64,000 nucleotides of DNA, taken from NCBI RefSeq assembly GCF_014635285.1, contig NZ_BMCR01000005.1:186001-250000 (forward strand). The letters are read 5' to 3'. Source of the stretch: Stappia taiwanensis. Its GTDB lineage: Bacteria; Pseudomonadota; Alphaproteobacteria; Rhizobiales; Stappiaceae. Both the position numbers and the translations under genes were made by a program. The notes under the pieces are model-generated. The model ran no database searches. It worked only from the letters and a program-made list of their open reading frames with translations, and was not told where the DNA came from. This document shows, one piece after another, positions 56,709 to 64,000 of the stretch (positions are counted from its first letter, which is position 1; each line of letters starts with the position of its first letter).

Positions 56709-58235
56709 TCAGACGCTGTCTTCGGGCGCGCCCTGGCAGGCGCGCTGGCTCAATGCGATCCGGTCGAGCTTGCCGGCCGGCGTCAGCGGCAGTTCCTCCA
56801 GGCACTCGATGCGGGTCGGCATCCGATAGGCGAGCAGATAGTCGCGGCAGTGGGCGATCAGCCCATCCACGTCGAGAGGCGCGTCGCCGCGCGGCGCGAC
56901 GAAGGCCACCACCGCCTCGCCGCTGCGCGCATCCGGCGCGCCGACCACACAGGCCCCGGAAATGTCGGGATGGGTCAGGATCGCCTCTTCCACTTCGCGG
57001 GGGAAGACGTTGAACCCCTTGTGAATAATGACGTTCTTTTTCCTGTCCGTGATCGTGAGGAACCCCTCCCCGTCGACCACACCAACATCGCCGGTGTGCA
57101 GCCAACCGTCGCGCAGCACCAGCGCGGTCTCTTCCGGATTGTTGCAATACCCGCCCATCAGATGCGGCCCGCGCACCCGGATCTCACCGGCTTCGCCAAC
57201 CGGCATCTCCCGCTTGCCGGTTTCCAGATCGACGATGCTCACCTCGACATCGGGCGCAGGTTTTCCCGCCGCGCCAGCGCGGTGCCCCGCCTCAAGCGTG
57301 TTGACGGTGATCGGCGCCATCTCGGTCATACCGTAGCCCTCGAAGATCGTCAGGCCGGTCAGTTCCTTCCAGGTCTCGTGGACATGCAGCGGAAACGGCG
57401 CCCCGCCGCCCGGACACAACCGGAGCGTCGACAGGTTGCGCGACGCCAGGTCCGGATCCGACATCAGGGCCTGGTAGATCGCCGGCGGACCGCCGCCGAG
57501 CACCGTCACCCCTTCCCGCTCGATGGCATCCAGCGCGTCGCCCGGCCGGAACCGCTCAAGCATGATCGACGAGCCGGCACATTGCAGCGCCACGCAGACC
57601 CCCATGAGGTAGCCATAGATGTGACTGAAGGGCGCGATCGGCAGGAAGACCTCGCCGTCGGCAACCGGCCAGCCCCACTGCATCCGCTCGCCGGCCGCCA
57701 GTACCTTGCGATGGGTATAGCGCACCCGCTTCGGCACACCGGTGGTACCACCGGAGTAGAAATAGGTCGCCGTGTCGTCGCCTGAACCGCACGCGCTGGC
57801 CGCGCCATTATCCGCAGCAAGCCAGATACGCAGGCGATCCGCATCGACGGTCACCGCATCCGCGCAGAACGACAGCGGCGCATCGGTGAAAACCGCAGCG
57901 GGCGACAGCTCACCAATCAGAGTCTCACCGGTCTTCGGTGGCAACCCCGCATTCAGCAGCGCCGGAACTCCACCTGAATACAAGACTCCAAGGTATGTTA
58001 CGAGGAAATTGACACCATTGGCCATCGACAAGGCGATATCCCGCCGCTCGACCACATCACCATACAGGGCACGAAAGCCACGTACGGCCGCCAGCGCCTC
58101 GGCATAGGTCAGGCTGATAGTCGGGTCTTTGGCAAAGAGTCTCTCGGGATTTTCCCGTTCCGCCTTTACCAGGACATCAATGAGATTGCCGATATGCGCC
58201 TCCCGGCGCCAGGGCAGAAAACTCGCCACGGTCAT
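56709..58235 (-). CDS. AMP-dependent acid-CoA ligase
   Basis: A 508-residue member of the ANL superfamily that activates a carboxylic acid to its CoA ester. Core motifs are SGGTTGVPK (phosphate loop), EGYGMTEM, GWLHTGDVG and the C-terminal catalytic lysine in TPAGKLDR. It is the first gene of the long operon with GGAGGG before the ATG at 58235. Whether it activates the imported acid or the acid released by the hydrolase is open. Confidence 0.93.
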   Translation of the reverse strand: MTVASFLPWRREAHIGNLIDVLVKAERENPERLFAKDPTISLTYAEALAAVRGFRALYGDVVERRDIALSMANGVNFLVTYLGVLYSGGVPALLNAGLPPKTGETLIGELSPAAVFTDAPLSFCADAVTVDADRLRIWLAADNGAASACGSGDDTATYFYSGGTTGVPKRVRYTHRKVLAAGERMQWGWPVADGEVFLPIAPFSHIYGYLMGVCVALQCAGSSIMLERFRPGDALDAIEREGVTVLGGGPPAIYQALMSDPDLASRNLSTLRLCPGGGAPFPLHVHETWKELTGLTIFEGYGMTEMAPITVNTLEAGHRAGAAGKPAPDVEVSIVDLETGKREMPVGEAGEIRVRGPHLMGGYCNNPEETALVLRDGWLHTGDVGVVDGEGFLTITDRKKNVIIHKGFNVFPREVEEAILTHPDISGACVVGAPDARSGEAVVAFVAPRGDAPLDVDGLIAHCRDYLLAYRMPTRIECLEELPLTPAGKLDRIALSQRACQGAPEDSV

Positions 58236-58287
58236 CCGCGTCCCTCCTCTTTCTGCGCCCAGAAACCACCTCGCCTCCTTCGTGTCA

Positions 58288-58301
58288 ATACCTATGAGTA
58301 T
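58288..58301. promoter_or_regulatory. Imperfect palindrome in the promoter region of the aromatic operon
   Basis: ATAC-CTATGA-GTAT lies 53 bases before the ligase start, in the 235-base gap that must hold the operon promoter. It is a possible operator, for the TetR protein or another regulator; no second copy is seen near the TetR gene. Confidence 0.3.
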
Positions 58302-58377
58302 GTTTTCGGATCGACAAAGTGCAGGCCACATGCCTGACAGGTTGGCGCCTTGCGGCGATGAGAGCGCAGGTCAAACA

Positions 58378-58424
58378 CAAACGGCGGACGCCGGGCCATG
58401 GTCAGGCCGGGCATCCGCCGTTTG
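58378..58424 (-). terminator. Terminator after the HpaB-hydrolase operon
   Basis: A perfect 11-bp stem (58378-58388 with 58414-58424), extendable inward past one mismatch, lies 47 bases after the hydrolase stop. On the minus strand it is followed by TTGTGTTTG. It separates this operon from the promoter of the long aromatic operon. Confidence 0.8.
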
Positions 58425-58470
58425 ATATCAAGCCTTTCCCACCGAAGACCGGTGGACTGGCGGGATGTGT

Positions 58471-59328
58471 TCAGGCGGCCTCCGCCGGTTGCCGCATGCG
58501 CGCCAGCGCATCGAGGAAGAACGGGCGGAAGCCTTGCGGGTGTTCGCTCATCGGGAAATGGCCCAGCTCGTCCATCACCGTCAGTGTCGCTCCGGGAATC
58601 GCCCGGGCGGTCCGTTCCGCGTCTTCCGGCGTGCAGGTGAGGTCATAAGCCCCAACGAGGATATGCACCGGCGTGCGGGTACAGTCGATCTGGCCGAGCC
58701 GGGCGATCAGGCTGTCGTCGCGGGTATAAAAACTCAGATCGCCGCGAAAGACGCCCGGGCCCGACTGCATGAACATCCACAGCGTGTTCCAGCGCTCTTC
58801 GTCTGGCGCGTGGGGGGAAATGTTGGCGGAGACAAGCGCCGCCCCCATCTCGCCGCCATGGGCATCCGGCCGGTGGAACCAGTCGATGTCGTACCAGGCG
58901 GGCTGGAAATCCGAGGCCTCGATGGCGATGAAGCCGGAAAACCGCTCCGGGTGAAGAGCCGCCAGTTGCAACGCAATCCGCCCGCCCATCGAACAGCCGG
59001 CCAGCACCGGACGCTCCAGACCGAGCCCATCAATCACGGCCAGGATCGTCTCGATGTAGGCGTCGGTGGTCAGCAGATATTCCTGCGTCTCGAAACCTTC
59101 CGGCGGCAGCGATTTGCCATGCCAGGGCATGTCGAAGGCGATCATCCGGTGAGAGGCGGTCACCTCCGCATCGTTCATCAGATGCCGCCACTGGCGGGTG
59201 TCGGCGCCGGCGGTGTGCAGGCACAGCACCGGGCGCCCCGCGCCCGCTTCCTCGAAATAGATGCGGCGCGGCGCGCCCTCGACGGTGACCGTGAGATAGC
59301 GCCCGGTGATCGGTTCGATGGCAGTCAT
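58471..59328 (-). CDS. Alpha/beta hydrolase
   Basis: A 285-residue hydrolase with the oxyanion motif HTAGAD, nucleophile serine in GCSMGGRIA, an acidic residue in GAYDLTC and histidine in LGHFPMSEHP. It overlaps the SCP2-like gene by four bases and belongs to the HpaB operon. The substrate is not identifiable; a ring-fission product or an ester are possible. Confidence 0.88.
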   Translation of the reverse strand: MTAIEPITGRYLTVTVEGAPRRIYFEEAGAGRPVLCLHTAGADTRQWRHLMNDAEVTASHRMIAFDMPWHGKSLPPEGFETQEYLLTTDAYIETILAVIDGLGLERPVLAGCSMGGRIALQLAALHPERFSGFIAIEASDFQPAWYDIDWFHRPDAHGGEMGAALVSANISPHAPDEERWNTLWMFMQSGPGVFRGDLSFYTRDDSLIARLGQIDCTRTPVHILVGAYDLTCTPEDAERTARAIPGATLTVMDELGHFPMSEHPQGFRPFFLDALARMRQPAEAA

Positions 59329-59699
59329 TGAACGGCCTCCCGGCGCGCCAGCGCCATGAATTCCTTGAAGAAACGCAGGTTCTTGACGAGGGTGAGAATA
59401 TCGCCCTCGATCCGCGCGCGCCCAAGCTTCACCAGCCCGAAGATGTCGTGAAAGCCCGGGGCGGGAAGCGGCTCCCAGAAACGGGCGAGCGCCTCGCCAT
59501 CGGTGACCAGCGCGAAGCGATAGGGCGTCTTGCGGCTCGGACCTTCGGTGATGGCGACAAGCGCGCCCTTCTCGAAGTCGAGGTAATATTCCGCATCATC
59601 GACGCGAAGCTGCACCGTCTCGGTAAAGAGCCGGCCCAGCCGCATGAGATGGGGCGTCTCGGCAAGGCGCCCCCGCATGGTTTCCAGCGTATCGCGCAT
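59325..59699 (-). CDS. Small SCP2-like protein
   Basis: A 124-residue protein with the look of an SCP2 lipid-binding fold: a strand YYLDFEKGALVAI, a polar segment, then ARIEGDILTLVKNLRFFKEF near the end. SCP2 domains hold hydrophobic ligands, so it may bind an aromatic or terpenoid intermediate. Clear AAGGAG lies before the ATG at 59699. Located between the HpaB-type oxygenase and the hydrolase. Assignment is tentative. Confidence 0.6.
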   Translation of the reverse strand: MRDTLETMRGRLAETPHLMRLGRLFTETVQLRVDDAEYYLDFEKGALVAITEGPSRKTPYRFALVTDGEALARFWEPLPAPGFHDIFGLVKLGRARIEGDILTLVKNLRFFKEFMALARREAVQ

Positions 59700-59770
59700 G
59701 GCGTCTCCTTGTTGGTGATCCGGCCCAAGGGGGACGCGGGCGGCAGCATGCTCCGCCGCCCGCGCGAAGC

Positions 59771-61321
59771 TCACAGGGCCGCGACCTGTTTGAGAACGTT
59801 GACATCCGCCGGGTTGACCAGATCGGAGGCGGTCCAGCCGTTCAGATCGTATTCGCTCATGCATTCCTCGGCGAAGGCCTTCATCGCATCGAGCTGGCCG
59901 GTGGCCTGTGCGGTCAGCAGCGTTTCGATGCGGATGTTTTCGTAGTTACCGGCGTAGTTGCGCTCATAGAGCTCATGCCGCCCGCCGAATTCGGAGCCGA
60001 TGGCATCCCACAGGAGCTTGAGCAGCTTCACCCGGTCGATGGCCGCATAGCCGTTCGAGCCGCGCACGAAGCGGTCGATGTAGGGGCGCACCGCCGGGCT
60101 TTCGAAGTCGAGCGCCGAGCCCGGCAGGTAGATCAGGCCGGAGGCGACATGACGCTCGATCAGCTCCTTGATGCGGCCATAGGCCATCGGCGCGAACACC
60201 CGGTAGGCAAGCCCGGTGTAGGTGTTGGGCAGCACATAGCCATCCGTGCCGTCCCAGGGCAGCGGATTGTGCACCATCGCATCGGTCATGCCCTTGAACA
60301 GGTTGGCCCAGGCCAGCACTTCGCCAACGGCGGTCTGCACGCCCCGGAAGTCCTTCGATCCCGTTGCCTCCACCGCCTTGGCGAACAGGCCGGAGATGAA
60401 CTCCAGCTTGACCGCAAGCCGCGTGCAGCCATGCAGCGTGAAGCGCGGCACGAAGCCGGAGGCGGGGAAGAAGGTATTGATCTTGGCCACATCGCCATAG
60501 ACGAACACGTTTTCCCAGGGGACCAGGACCTTGTCGAAGACGAGGATGGAGTCGTTTTCGTCAAAACGCGAGGACAGCGGATAATCGAACGGCGTGCCGG
60601 CAACCGCCGCGTTCAGCTCATAGGAGGTGCGCGAGATCAGCTTCACCCCTTGCGCCGACATCGGCACGGTGAACAGCACCGCGAAGGACTTGTCCTTGAT
60701 CGGAATGCCATAGTGGGCAATGAAATTGTAATGGGTCAGCGCCGAACCGGTCGCCACCACCTTGGCACCGGAAACCACCAGGCCCGCGTCGGTCTCCTTC
60801 TCCACATGGATGAAGACGTCGCGCACCTCCTCGATGGCCTTGTCCCGGTCGATCGGCGGATTGACGATGGCGTGGTTCCAGTAATCGAGCCGCTCCTGGG
60901 TCTTGCTGTACCAGGCCTTGGCGTTCTCCGCATATTCGCCATAGAAGCCGGAGTTGGCGCCGAGCGTGCCCAGGAAGGACGCCTTGTAGTCGGGAGAGCG
61001 GCCCATCCAGCCGAAGGAGACCCGTTGCAACTCCGCGATCGCATCGCGGGACTTCACCAGATCCCCGGCCGATTTCGGCCCGAGAAAGAACGGATGGGTG
61101 ACGCCGCCGCTGCCATTGTCGCAAGCCACGCCGATCTGGTCGGCCTTTTCGTGAAAGCGATCGTACCAGCGCGCCACCATACGCGTGGAATTGCGGAAGG
61201 CGGGATGGGTGGTGACATCCTTCACCCGCTCGCCGTGCAGATAGATCTCGCGGTCATCCCGAATGCTTTCAAGATAGCTCTTGCCCGTGTAGGGCGTGTT
61301 GGTGGGCCGCATCCCGTCCAT
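59771..61321 (-). CDS. HpaB-family FADH2-dependent monooxygenase
   Basis: A 516-residue flavin-dependent hydroxylase related to 4-hydroxyphenylacetate 3-monooxygenase (HpaB) and to chlorophenol and other phenol hydroxylases of that family. The N-terminal [20 protein letters not shown] and the [25 protein letters not shown] stretch are family features. It needs reduced FAD from a partner reductase, which is provided by the flavin reductase gene on the other side of the divergent promoter. GGAGGAAAA precedes the ATG. The phenolic substrate is unknown. Confidence 0.9.
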   Translation of the reverse strand: MDGMRPTNTPYTGKSYLESIRDDREIYLHGERVKDVTTHPAFRNSTRMVARWYDRFHEKADQIGVACDNGSGGVTHPFFLGPKSAGDLVKSRDAIAELQRVSFGWMGRSPDYKASFLGTLGANSGFYGEYAENAKAWYSKTQERLDYWNHAIVNPPIDRDKAIEEVRDVFIHVEKETDAGLVVSGAKVVATGSALTHYNFIAHYGIPIKDKSFAVLFTVPMSAQGVKLISRTSYELNAAVAGTPFDYPLSSRFDENDSILVFDKVLVPWENVFVYGDVAKINTFFPASGFVPRFTLHGCTRLAVKLEFISGLFAKAVEATGSKDFRGVQTAVGEVLAWANLFKGMTDAMVHNPLPWDGTDGYVLPNTYTGLAYRVFAPMAYGRIKELIERHVASGLIYLPGSALDFESPAVRPYIDRFVRGSNGYAAIDRVKLLKLLWDAIGSEFGGRHELYERNYAGNYENIRIETLLTAQATGQLDAMKAFAEECMSEYDLNGWTASDLVNPADVNVLKQVAAL

Positions 61322-61419
61322 GGTCTTTTCCTCCCAATCCGCTCGGCACGATCACCGGTCCCGCCAGCCTCCCGCCGGCAAGATGCAAGGAGGCTGCCGC
61401 GAATTCCCGCCGAACGAAA

Positions 61420-61435
61420 GGTATCGACCGATACC
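61420..61435. promoter_or_regulatory. Operator palindrome in the HpaB/FAD-synthetase divergent promoter
   Basis: GGTATCG-AC-CGATACC is a perfect inverted repeat with 7-base arms, placed between the two divergent starts (61321 and 61510). The same core GTATCG-N2-CGATAC occurs at 62674 before the intradiol dioxygenase, which suggests a shared regulator. Confidence 0.7.
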
Positions 61436-61509
61436 GTGATCCCTCCGCAGTTTTGCCGAATTCTGACGGTCACGGAGAACCCATCCGGACTGCTCGGGGA
61501 GGAGCGCAC

Positions 61510-62109
61510 ATGATCGCCGATCGGGAAACCCTCATGTCGACAGGCGGCACGGCCAAGGTGCATCCGCACGCCGCGCTGGCGCTGTCCTCCTCGCTCGTCA
61601 CCGTCGGCACCTTCGACGGCGTGCATCGCGGTCATCAGGCGCTTTTGTCCAATCTGGTGACCCGCGCCCGCCGCCGCGGCGTGCCCTCGCTCGTCTACAC
61701 CTTCGATCCGCCGCCCAAGACGGTGTTCGCCAAGGTGCTGCAACTGACCCCGCTGGAGGAGAAGCTGCGGCGCCTGTCCCATTTCGGCGTGGATCACATC
61801 GTGGTCGCTCGCTTCGATGCCGACTACGCCGCCCGGCCGGCCGAGGCCTTCATCGCCGAGCTTGGCCGCCTCAATCCGCGCGAACTCTGGCTCGGCCGGG
61901 ACTTTCGCTTTGGCCAGGGCCGCAAGGGCGACGTGGCGCTGCTGTCGCGCTATTTCGACGTCCGCGTTCTGAAGGATGTCGGCTGCACGACCGGCGAACG
62001 CATTTCCAGTTCCAGGTTGCGCGCGCTGTTCGGCGAGGGGCGCCGCGAGGAGGCCCGCCGCCTGCACGGCTGGCCCTCGCTCGGCTGCCTGCCCGGCACC
62101 GTCGACTGA
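61510..62109 (+). CDS. Stand-alone FAD synthetase (FMN adenylyltransferase) domain
   Basis: A 199-residue protein equal to the N-terminal half of RibF. The nucleotidyl-transfer motif FDGVHRGH (residues 35-42) and the ISSSR motif near residue 166 are intact, but the riboflavin kinase half is missing, since full RibF has about 310 residues. It would convert FMN to FAD, useful for the FAD-using HpaB enzyme. GGAGGAG precedes the ATG at 61510. It is co-directional with the flavin reductase 25 bases on. Confidence 0.8.
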   Translation: MIADRETLMSTGGTAKVHPHAALALSSSLVTVGTFDGVHRGHQALLSNLVTRARRRGVPSLVYTFDPPPKTVFAKVLQLTPLEEKLRRLSHFGVDHIVVARFDADYAARPAEAFIAELGRLNPRELWLGRDFRFGQGRKGDVALLSRYFDVRVLKDVGCTTGERISSSRLRALFGEGRREEARRLHGWPSLGCLPGTVD

Positions 62110-62134
62110 TTTCGCCGTCACAGGAGGAGACCCC

Positions 62135-62653
62135 ATGAACGCCGTACCGCGCATGACACCGCAGGCCGCCCCCATCGACCCGCTCGCCTTTCGCAACGCC
62201 TGCGGGGCGTTTGCCACCGGTGTCACCATCATCACCACCCGCGCGGATGCGCGCGACCATGGCATGACCGCCAATGCCTTCATGTCGATCTCCCTCGATC
62301 CGCCGCTGGTCGCGGTGTCCATCGCCGACACCGCGCGCATGTTGCCGCTGATCGAGCAGTCCGGACGCTTCGCCGTGTCGATCCTGGCAGCGGGAACCGA
62401 AGATGTGGCAATGCATTTCGCCGGACGGCCCAGGGACGATATCGGCAGCCCCTTGCGCGAGCTTGACGGCCTGCCCGTCGCCCGGGACGCCCTTGCCGTG
62501 TTCGCCGCCCATGTCCACCAGAGCGTGAAGGCCGGCGATCACGTGATTTTCATCGGCCGGGTCACGGCGCTCGACATCGCGCCGGAGGGACGCCCTCTCA
62601 CCTTTCACAAGGGCCGCTTCGGTGCGCTCACACCACAGGACGACAGCTTGTGA
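62135..62653 (+). CDS. Flavin reductase (HpaC-like)
   Basis: A 172-residue NAD(P)H:flavin reductase of the HpaC family. The FRNACGAFATGVTIITT start, the NAFMSISLDPPLV strand and the C-terminal KGRFGAL fit the family. It supplies reduced flavin to the HpaB-type oxygenase encoded divergently. CAGGAGGAG lies before the ATG. Confidence 0.92.
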   Translation: MNAVPRMTPQAAPIDPLAFRNACGAFATGVTIITTRADARDHGMTANAFMSISLDPPLVAVSIADTARMLPLIEQSGRFAVSILAAGTEDVAMHFAGRPRDDIGSPLRELDGLPVARDALAVFAAHVHQSVKAGDHVIFIGRVTALDIAPEGRPLTFHKGRFGALTPQDDSL

Positions 62654-62673
62654 CCCCCAATGCTGCGGCCGAA

Positions 62674-62687
62674 GTATCGGCCGATAC
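62674..62687. promoter_or_regulatory. Operator palindrome upstream of the intradiol dioxygenase
   Basis: GTATCGGCCGATAC is a perfect 14-base palindrome 114 bases before the dioxygenase start and 21 bases after the flavin reductase stop. It shares its core with the operator at 61420-61435. Confidence 0.7.
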
Positions 62688-62800
62688 CCTTCGCGGCATT
62701 GGGAGGATCCCGCCGCTGCACTAACCTTCAAGTGTCATTCGGAAAACCGGATCGCGGGAGGACGGTCGAAACGCGACCCACCCAAGGGAGGACTTTGAAA

Positions 62801-63673
62801 ATGCGGAATGTCACCATCGACAACGTTACCGATGCCGTGATCGGCTCGCTCGGCAAGTTCGGAGAGATCGACGCGCGCCAGCGCGAGATCATGACCTCGC
62901 TGCTCAAGCACCTGCACGGCTTCGTCAAGGATGTGAAGCTGTCGCACGGCGAGTTCCTGGCGGCTTGCGACTTTCTCGCCCGCGCCGGCCAGATCACCGA
63001 CGACAAACGTCAGGAGTTCATTCTTCTGGGCGACATTCTCGGCGTCGAGGTGCTGGTCGACATGCTGTCCAACCCGGTGGCGAATGGCGAAAGCGAATCC
63101 ACCGTGCTCGGCCCGTTCTACCGCGAGAACCCGCCGGTCCTGCCGAAGGGCGCCTCCACCATCCAGAAGAACTTCGAGGGCCAGGAAACGGTCTGGGTCG
63201 AAGGCTATGTGCGCGATGCCGCCGGCAACCCGCTTGCCGGTGTCACGCTCGACATCTGGGAAGACGCCCCAAACGGGCTCTACGAGAACCACGACCCGAA
63301 CCAGCCGGACTACAATCTGCGTGGCCGGTTCGAGACCGACGCGAACGGCCACTACGCCCTCATCGCGGTGCGGCCCGTGCCCTATCCGATCCCCGAGGAC
63401 GAAACCGCCGGTGAGCTGATCCGCTACATGGGCCACCACCCCAACCGGCCGGGGCACCTGCATTTCATCCTGTCGCGAGAGGGGTACCGCCCGCTGATCA
63501 CCCAGATCTACGACGCCGACAGTGCCTGGCTCGATACCGACAGCGTCTTCGCCGTCAAGGAAAGCCTGATCGGCAACTTCGAGAAGGCCCCTGACGGCGC
63601 CGACACCGATCTGACCCTGCGCTTCGACTTCGTCCTGCGCGAAGCAGCGGATGCCCGCATGGCGGCCGAGTAA
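62801..63673 (+). CDS. Intradiol ring-cleavage dioxygenase (hydroxyquinol/catechol 1,2-dioxygenase)
   Basis: A 290-residue Fe(III) dioxygenase that opens the ring between the two hydroxyls. The N-terminal helical dimerisation domain is followed by the iron site with Y161, Y195, H219 and H221 (NGLYENHD, VPYPIP, GHLHF). The PYPIP segment and length are closer to hydroxyquinol 1,2-dioxygenases than to catechol enzymes, and HpaB-type enzymes can form hydroxyquinols. The next gene, however, looks like muconate cycloisomerase, which fits catechol. AAGGGAGGA precedes the ATG. Confidence 0.9.
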   Translation: MRNVTIDNVTDAVIGSLGKFGEIDARQREIMTSLLKHLHGFVKDVKLSHGEFLAACDFLARAGQITDDKRQEFILLGDILGVEVLVDMLSNPVANGESESTVLGPFYRENPPVLPKGASTIQKNFEGQETVWVEGYVRDAAGNPLAGVTLDIWEDAPNGLYENHDPNQPDYNLRGRFETDANGHYALIAVRPVPYPIPEDETAGELIRYMGHHPNRPGHLHFILSREGYRPLITQIYDADSAWLDTDSVFAVKESLIGNFEKAPDGADTDLTLRFDFVLREAADARMAAE

Positions 63674-63685
63674 ACCGCATGCGTT

Positions 63686-63710
63686 CCGGGCCGGCCCTGT
63701 GCCGGCCCGG
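63686..63710 (+). terminator. Hairpin after the intradiol dioxygenase gene
   Basis: A perfect 10-bp stem (63686-63695 with 63701-63710) with a 5-base loop follows the stop by 12 bases. A C-rich tract rather than T residues follows, so it may act as a partial terminator or mRNA 3' end protector. Confidence 0.6.
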
Positions 63711-63789
63711 CCCCCTTCCTCGCAAGGCGCGCTCCTGTAACGCATCAAACGCCCACGCGCTGCCACCAGCGCCCGGAAGAGAGAGACCC

Positions 63790-64000
63790 ATGAACCTCGT
63801 CAATCCCGTCAAGGCCCCGCGCGCCCCTCTTTTCGACGAGACCGGCCTGACGATCGTCCGGGTCGAGACCCGGGCCGTGAACGCCCCGACGATCCGCGCG
63901 CACAAGCTGTCGAACACGGAAATCAGCCACAAGGCGATCATCCTGGTGCGGGTGATCCTGTCCGATGGCAGCATCGGCCATGGCGAGGGCTCCACCCTCG
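63790..64000 (+). CDS. Muconate cycloisomerase-like enolase-superfamily protein (partial, runs off the window)
   Basis: Only the first 70 codons are present. The stretch APTIRAHKLSNTEISHK followed by LSDGSIGHGEGSTL resembles the capping domain of CatB-type muconate cycloisomerases (PTIRPHKLS and DG-GEG-T). With the preceding dioxygenase this suggests an ortho-cleavage branch. Catalytic lysines lie beyond the edge, so the reaction is not certain. Confidence 0.7.
   Translation, partial: MNLVNPVKAPRAPLFDETGLTIVRVETRAVNAPTIRAHKLSNTEISHKAIILVRVILSDGSIGHGEGSTL

Noticed and set aside
1-64000. tRNA genes, CRISPR arrays, insertion sequences or prophage
   Set aside because: I looked for T-arm sequences, regularly spaced repeats, transposase motifs and phage genes and found none.

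Overview
The window is one continuous stretch of a GC-rich alphaproteobacterial chromosome. Gene content and order point to the Hyphomicrobiales (Rhizobiales), plausibly the Stappia/Roseibium/Pannonibacter group. The blocks rne-amiC-mrcA-prfB and dsbA-aroQ-accB-accC-aat are orders known from that order of bacteria. The genus is an inference from gene order and protein style, not from a search. I see no tRNA, rRNA, insertion sequence, phage gene or CRISPR array.

About 0.1-14.6 kb holds mixed housekeeping genes: a secreted Met-zincin protease, an amidase with a LysR regulator, a DUF2798/MFS exporter pair, tyrS, a large AsmA-like protein, a one-cysteine Bcp peroxiredoxin, a DUF455 ferritin-like protein and an M23 endopeptidase. 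About 14.7-17.6 kb is a phnCDE phosph(on)ate-type ABC transporter with a candidate Pho box and two strong hairpins between phnD and phnE. About 17.7-26.6 kb is the cell-wall and RNA block: prfB with its programmed +1 frameshift, mrcA, amiC and rne with a leader of nearly 700 nt. About 26.6-36.6 kb carries an aminotransferase, a BepA-like M48 protease, a DsbA-like oxidoreductase, aroQ, accBC, aat, a ParA-like ATPase, an FAH-family hydrolase and a PlsC acyltransferase. About 37.6-40.0 kb is a compact four-gene fatty-acid module: an ACP, a NodE/FabF-like ketosynthase, and two half-size hot-dog proteins that look like a HadAB-type dehydratase. About 40.0-43.1 kb is a nitric-oxide response locus: nnrS, nnrU and DUF2478 divergent from nsrR.

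From 43.1 kb to the right edge the window is an aromatic-catabolism region. A 15-gene, largely overlapping minus-strand operon (58235 to 45054) encodes an acid-CoA ligase, a TRAP transporter, a meta-cleavage hydrolase, a two-subunit LigAB-type extradiol dioxygenase, a three-part Rieske ring hydroxylase without its reductase, a dihydrodiol dehydrogenase, a nitronate-monooxygenase-like flavoprotein and the hydratase/aldolase/acetaldehyde dehydrogenase set that ends in pyruvate and acetyl-CoA. The missing reductase lies just beyond, divergent from a TetR regulator. A second module (58.5-64 kb) has an HpaB-type flavin hydroxylase with SCP2-like and hydrolase partners. Opposite it are a stand-alone FAD-synthetase domain, a flavin reductase, an intradiol dioxygenase and the start of a muconate-cycloisomerase-like gene. 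The two key promoters of this module share the palindrome GTATCG-N2-CGATAC, which suggests one regulon. The substrates of both modules cannot be read from sequence; these modules, with the ACP/ketosynthase/split-dehydratase cluster, are the best candidates for undescribed biology here.
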